Assembly (NCBI RefSeq): GCF_049897565.1
Contig: NZ_JAFCWM010000009.1
Span: 124,001-188,000, forward strand
DNA length: 64,000 bases
Direction: 5' to 3'
Source: JAFCUW01 sp049897565
GTDB taxonomy: Bacteria > Pseudomonadota > Gammaproteobacteria > Burkholderiales > Burkholderiaceae_D
Shown one piece after another: positions 62,200 through 64,000 of this stretch. Under the pieces are notes generated by a model. That model did no database searches. It was not told the origin of the DNA and worked only from the letters and a program-made list of their open reading frames with translations. How positions within the stretch are numbered: the first letter of the stretch is position 1; each line of letters starts with the position of its first letter. Both the position numbers and the translations under genes were made by a program.

Positions 62200-64000
62200 T
62201 TATGCCGGCACCGGCGCCTCCGGCGTCAGCAGCGCCACGCCTTCCTCGTACGTTCGCAGCACCATGTCGACGCTCTGCTCGACCACCGACTGGTCGGCGT
62301 CCCTGTCGTCGGGACTGAGGCGGATCGTCACCACCAACGCTTGCGGCAGGCGCTCCCTGAAGTGGCCGGCCACCACTTGCCATTGAACCAGCGTGTCCTT
62401 CAGCGGGTACGTCAGGAACACGGTCGACACCAGGTTGCTGCGATCAGGTCCGGGACCTTCGTCCGGCGCCGACACCGATACGCTGCGCGCGTCGAGCCCG
62501 ACTTCGCGCAGCGACAGCACGAACAGCTCATTGAGCAAGTCATCGCGCTCGTTCGGCAGGCCGGCGGCGAGCGCAATCGACCCTGGCGGCACGTCGAGCG
62601 ACCCCTGCCAGCGGCCAAGATGGAGCTGGCGCATCTGGCGCAGATGGGCGCCGACGTTCGCATCGAGCATCGATATGCGGCGCCGGCCGCGGCTTTTGCG
62701 CGCACTGCCGGAGATCGGCACGACCGCCTCGGCCAGCGCCGCGATCGTGGCGCGCACCTTGTTCTGCTGCGCCTTCTCGATACGCCCGGTCGCATATTCG
62801 TCGGCGCCGAGCGCCAGGCCTGGCAGCAGCACCTGGTCGCAATAGCGGGCGAAGTTGAACTTGCGCAGATAGGCGTGGGCATCGCGAATGATCGCGTCCG
62901 CGTCGCCGGAAATGATGCGGTGATAGAAGCGCTGCGCCTCGCTGGTGTTGGGCGTATCGGCAAACAGGATCGTGATTGGTTCAAGCGCGCGGACGTGGCG
63001 GCCGGCGACGACGAGGCACAGCGTCAGCGGCGTAGACAGCAGCAGGCCGACGGGCCCCCACAGCGCGCCCCAGAACAGCGCCGACACCATCACCGCCAGC
63101 GGCGACAAACCGGAGCTGTGGCCATACACCTTCGGTTCGACCACGTTGGCGACAATCAGCTCGAGGCCGACGAATATCGCCACACACGTCAGCGCCAGCG
63201 TCCAGCCAGGATCGATGGCGGCGACGAACAGGGCGATCGCCGCGCCGGCAACCAGCGCGCCGAGGTACGGCACGAAGCGCAGCAGCCCGCTCAGGGCGCC
63301 GAACAGGGCCGCGTGCGGAACGTCGGCGGCCCACAGCGCGGCGCCGACCACGGTGCCGAAGACGACATTGACCAGGAACTGCGAAAAGAAAAACCGCGAC
63401 ACGCCTTCGGTGGCGTCGCCCAGCGCGCGCATGGTGCGGCCCACTTCACCCTTCCCCGCCAGGCGGACCACGCGGTCGCGCAGCGATTCGTGTTCGAGCA
63501 GGATGAATATCAGCAGCACCAGCACCAGGCCCGCTTTGCCGATCGGACCGGACACCAGCGACAGCAAGCGCGTGACCGTGGCGGTGGTCGACAATTCAGG
63601 CGTGCGGATCTCGACGGCGATCGGCTTGTTCTGACCGGCCGCCAGGGTCGGCCCGCCGCGGCGGGTTGGCGCCGGGGCCACCGGCAAGGCGGGCGCCACC
63701 GCGCGCAGCTCGGCCTGAATGCGCGCGAACGGACGCTCGGTGATCTCCCTCACCGTCTCGAGCTTGGTCTGGATGGCCGCGCGGTACTGCGGCAAGTCGG
63801 CGGTGACGGCGACCATCTGCGCGGCCAGCACGATGCACACGCCGAGCACGCACACGCTGCTCAGCAACACCGCGATCAAGGTCGATGGCATTTGCCCCAT
63901 TCCTGTCCTGGCGAGCGCGCGGACCAGCGGCGCCAGAATGAGACTAAGGACCAGCGACAGAGCGAGCGGCTCGAGCACGTCGCGACCGAAATAGAGCAGG
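62200..64000 (-). CDS. AI-2E family transporter with long C-terminal domain, 5' end cut by window edge
   Basis: Membrane protein; at least 600 residues are inside the window and the frame is open to the right edge. The PerM/AI-2E fold begins in FGRDVLEPLALSLVLSLILA, with further segments VLVLLIFILLEHESLRDRVV and FGALSGLLRFVPYLGALVAG, and the conserved VVEPKVYGHSSGLSPLAVMV. After the last membrane segment (about residue 345) there is an unusual soluble C-terminus of about 245 residues (SGSARKSRGRRRISMLDANV), absent from most family members. Whether it moves autoinducer-2 or other solutes is not known. Its 5' end and promoter lie outside the window. Confidence 0.88.
   Translation of the reverse strand, partial: LLYFGRDVLEPLALSLVLSLILAPLVRALARTGMGQMPSTLIAVLLSSVCVLGVCIVLAAQMVAVTADLPQYRAAIQTKLETVREITERPFARIQAELRAVAPALPVAPAPTRRGGPTLAAGQNKPIAVEIRTPELSTTATVTRLLSLVSGPIGKAGLVLVLLIFILLEHESLRDRVVRLAGKGEVGRTMRALGDATEGVSRFFFSQFLVNVVFGTVVGAALWAADVPHAALFGALSGLLRFVPYLGALVAGAAIALFVAAIDPGWTLALTCVAIFVGLELIVANVVEPKVYGHSSGLSPLAVMVSALFWGALWGPVGLLLSTPLTLCLVVAGRHVRALEPITILFADTPNTSEAQRFYHRIISGDADAIIRDAHAYLRKFNFARYCDQVLLPGLALGADEYATGRIEKAQQNKVRATIAALAEAVVPISGSARKSRGRRRISMLDANVGAHLRQMRQLHLGRWQGSLDVPPGSIALAAGLPNERDDLLNELFVLSLREVGLDARSVSVSAPDEGPGPDRSNLVSTVFLTYPLKDTLVQWQVVAGHFRERLPQALVVTIRLSPDDRDADQSVVEQSVDMVLRTYEEGVALLTPEAPVPA

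Overview
The window looks like a chromosome segment from a betaproteobacterium of the Oxalobacteraceae, most like Massilia, Duganella or Janthinobacterium. The support is high GC content, the gene orders surE-pcm-nlpD-rpoS and sdhCDAB-sdhE-gltA beside gntR/mdh/acnA, a DUF2863 gene, a PEP-CTERM protein next to prsT, and intergenic palindromes built on GGGGTCAGGTCTGAC. The genus is inferred from gene content and was not tested by search. No rRNA, tRNA, CRISPR array, prophage or complete insertion sequence is visible.

Layout. 1-5 kb: rlmD (cut by the window edge), then rpoS, nlpD, pcm and surE, a stationary-phase and damage-repair operon read on the minus strand. 5.3-8.4 kb: a two-gene accessory module, a TIR-domain protein followed by a P-loop-variant ATPase with kinesin-light-chain-type TPRs. 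8.5-14.7 kb: a quinone oxidoreductase, a DinG/YoaA-type helicase, a PP2C phosphatase, a lipoprotein and zapE. 14.7-20.8 kb: the 2-oxoglutarate dehydrogenase operon sucA-sucB-(pspC-like)-lpdA. 21-25.5 kb: DUF421, a duplicated beta-barrel protein, gluQ, an NTF2-like protein, a secreted hydrolase and two small gene remnants. 25.6-37.5 kb: a TCA-cycle island with gltA, sdhE, sdhBADC and a GntR regulator on the minus strand, and mdh, a CitE-like lyase, an MliC-like protein and acnA on the plus strand. A palindromic operator candidate and a sigma-70-type promoter lie between gntR and mdh. Together with 2-oxoglutarate dehydrogenase, most TCA-cycle enzymes are encoded here.

37.6-46 kb is a worn region: an IS66-type fragment, an rsgA copy with its front missing and an internal stop, a Ser/Thr kinase and a caspase-like gene that each carry a frame-shifting deletion, and a truncated mscS. 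Intact MFS, DUF2863 and YbhB genes lie among them. 45.9-55 kb holds mostly single metabolic or stress genes: a serine hydrolase, CYTH, M14 carboxypeptidase, KGG protein, zinc peptidase, esterase, GT2, a HAD protein with altered catalytic motifs, and a quinone oxidoreductase. 55-59 kb carries prsT and a divergent PEP-CTERM protein with a candidate sigma-54 promoter. 59-64 kb holds a DUF3606 protein, a hybrid histidine kinase, a gene remnant and the AI-2E family permease cut by the right edge.

The best candidate for an undescribed system is the TIR plus ATPase/TPR pair at 5.3-8.4 kb, in which both lysines expected in the P-loop are absent. Second is the family of long intergenic palindromes. 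One pair of copies shares sequence that includes the last codons of a DUF3606 gene, which suggests that the repeat copied neighbouring DNA when it moved or recombined.
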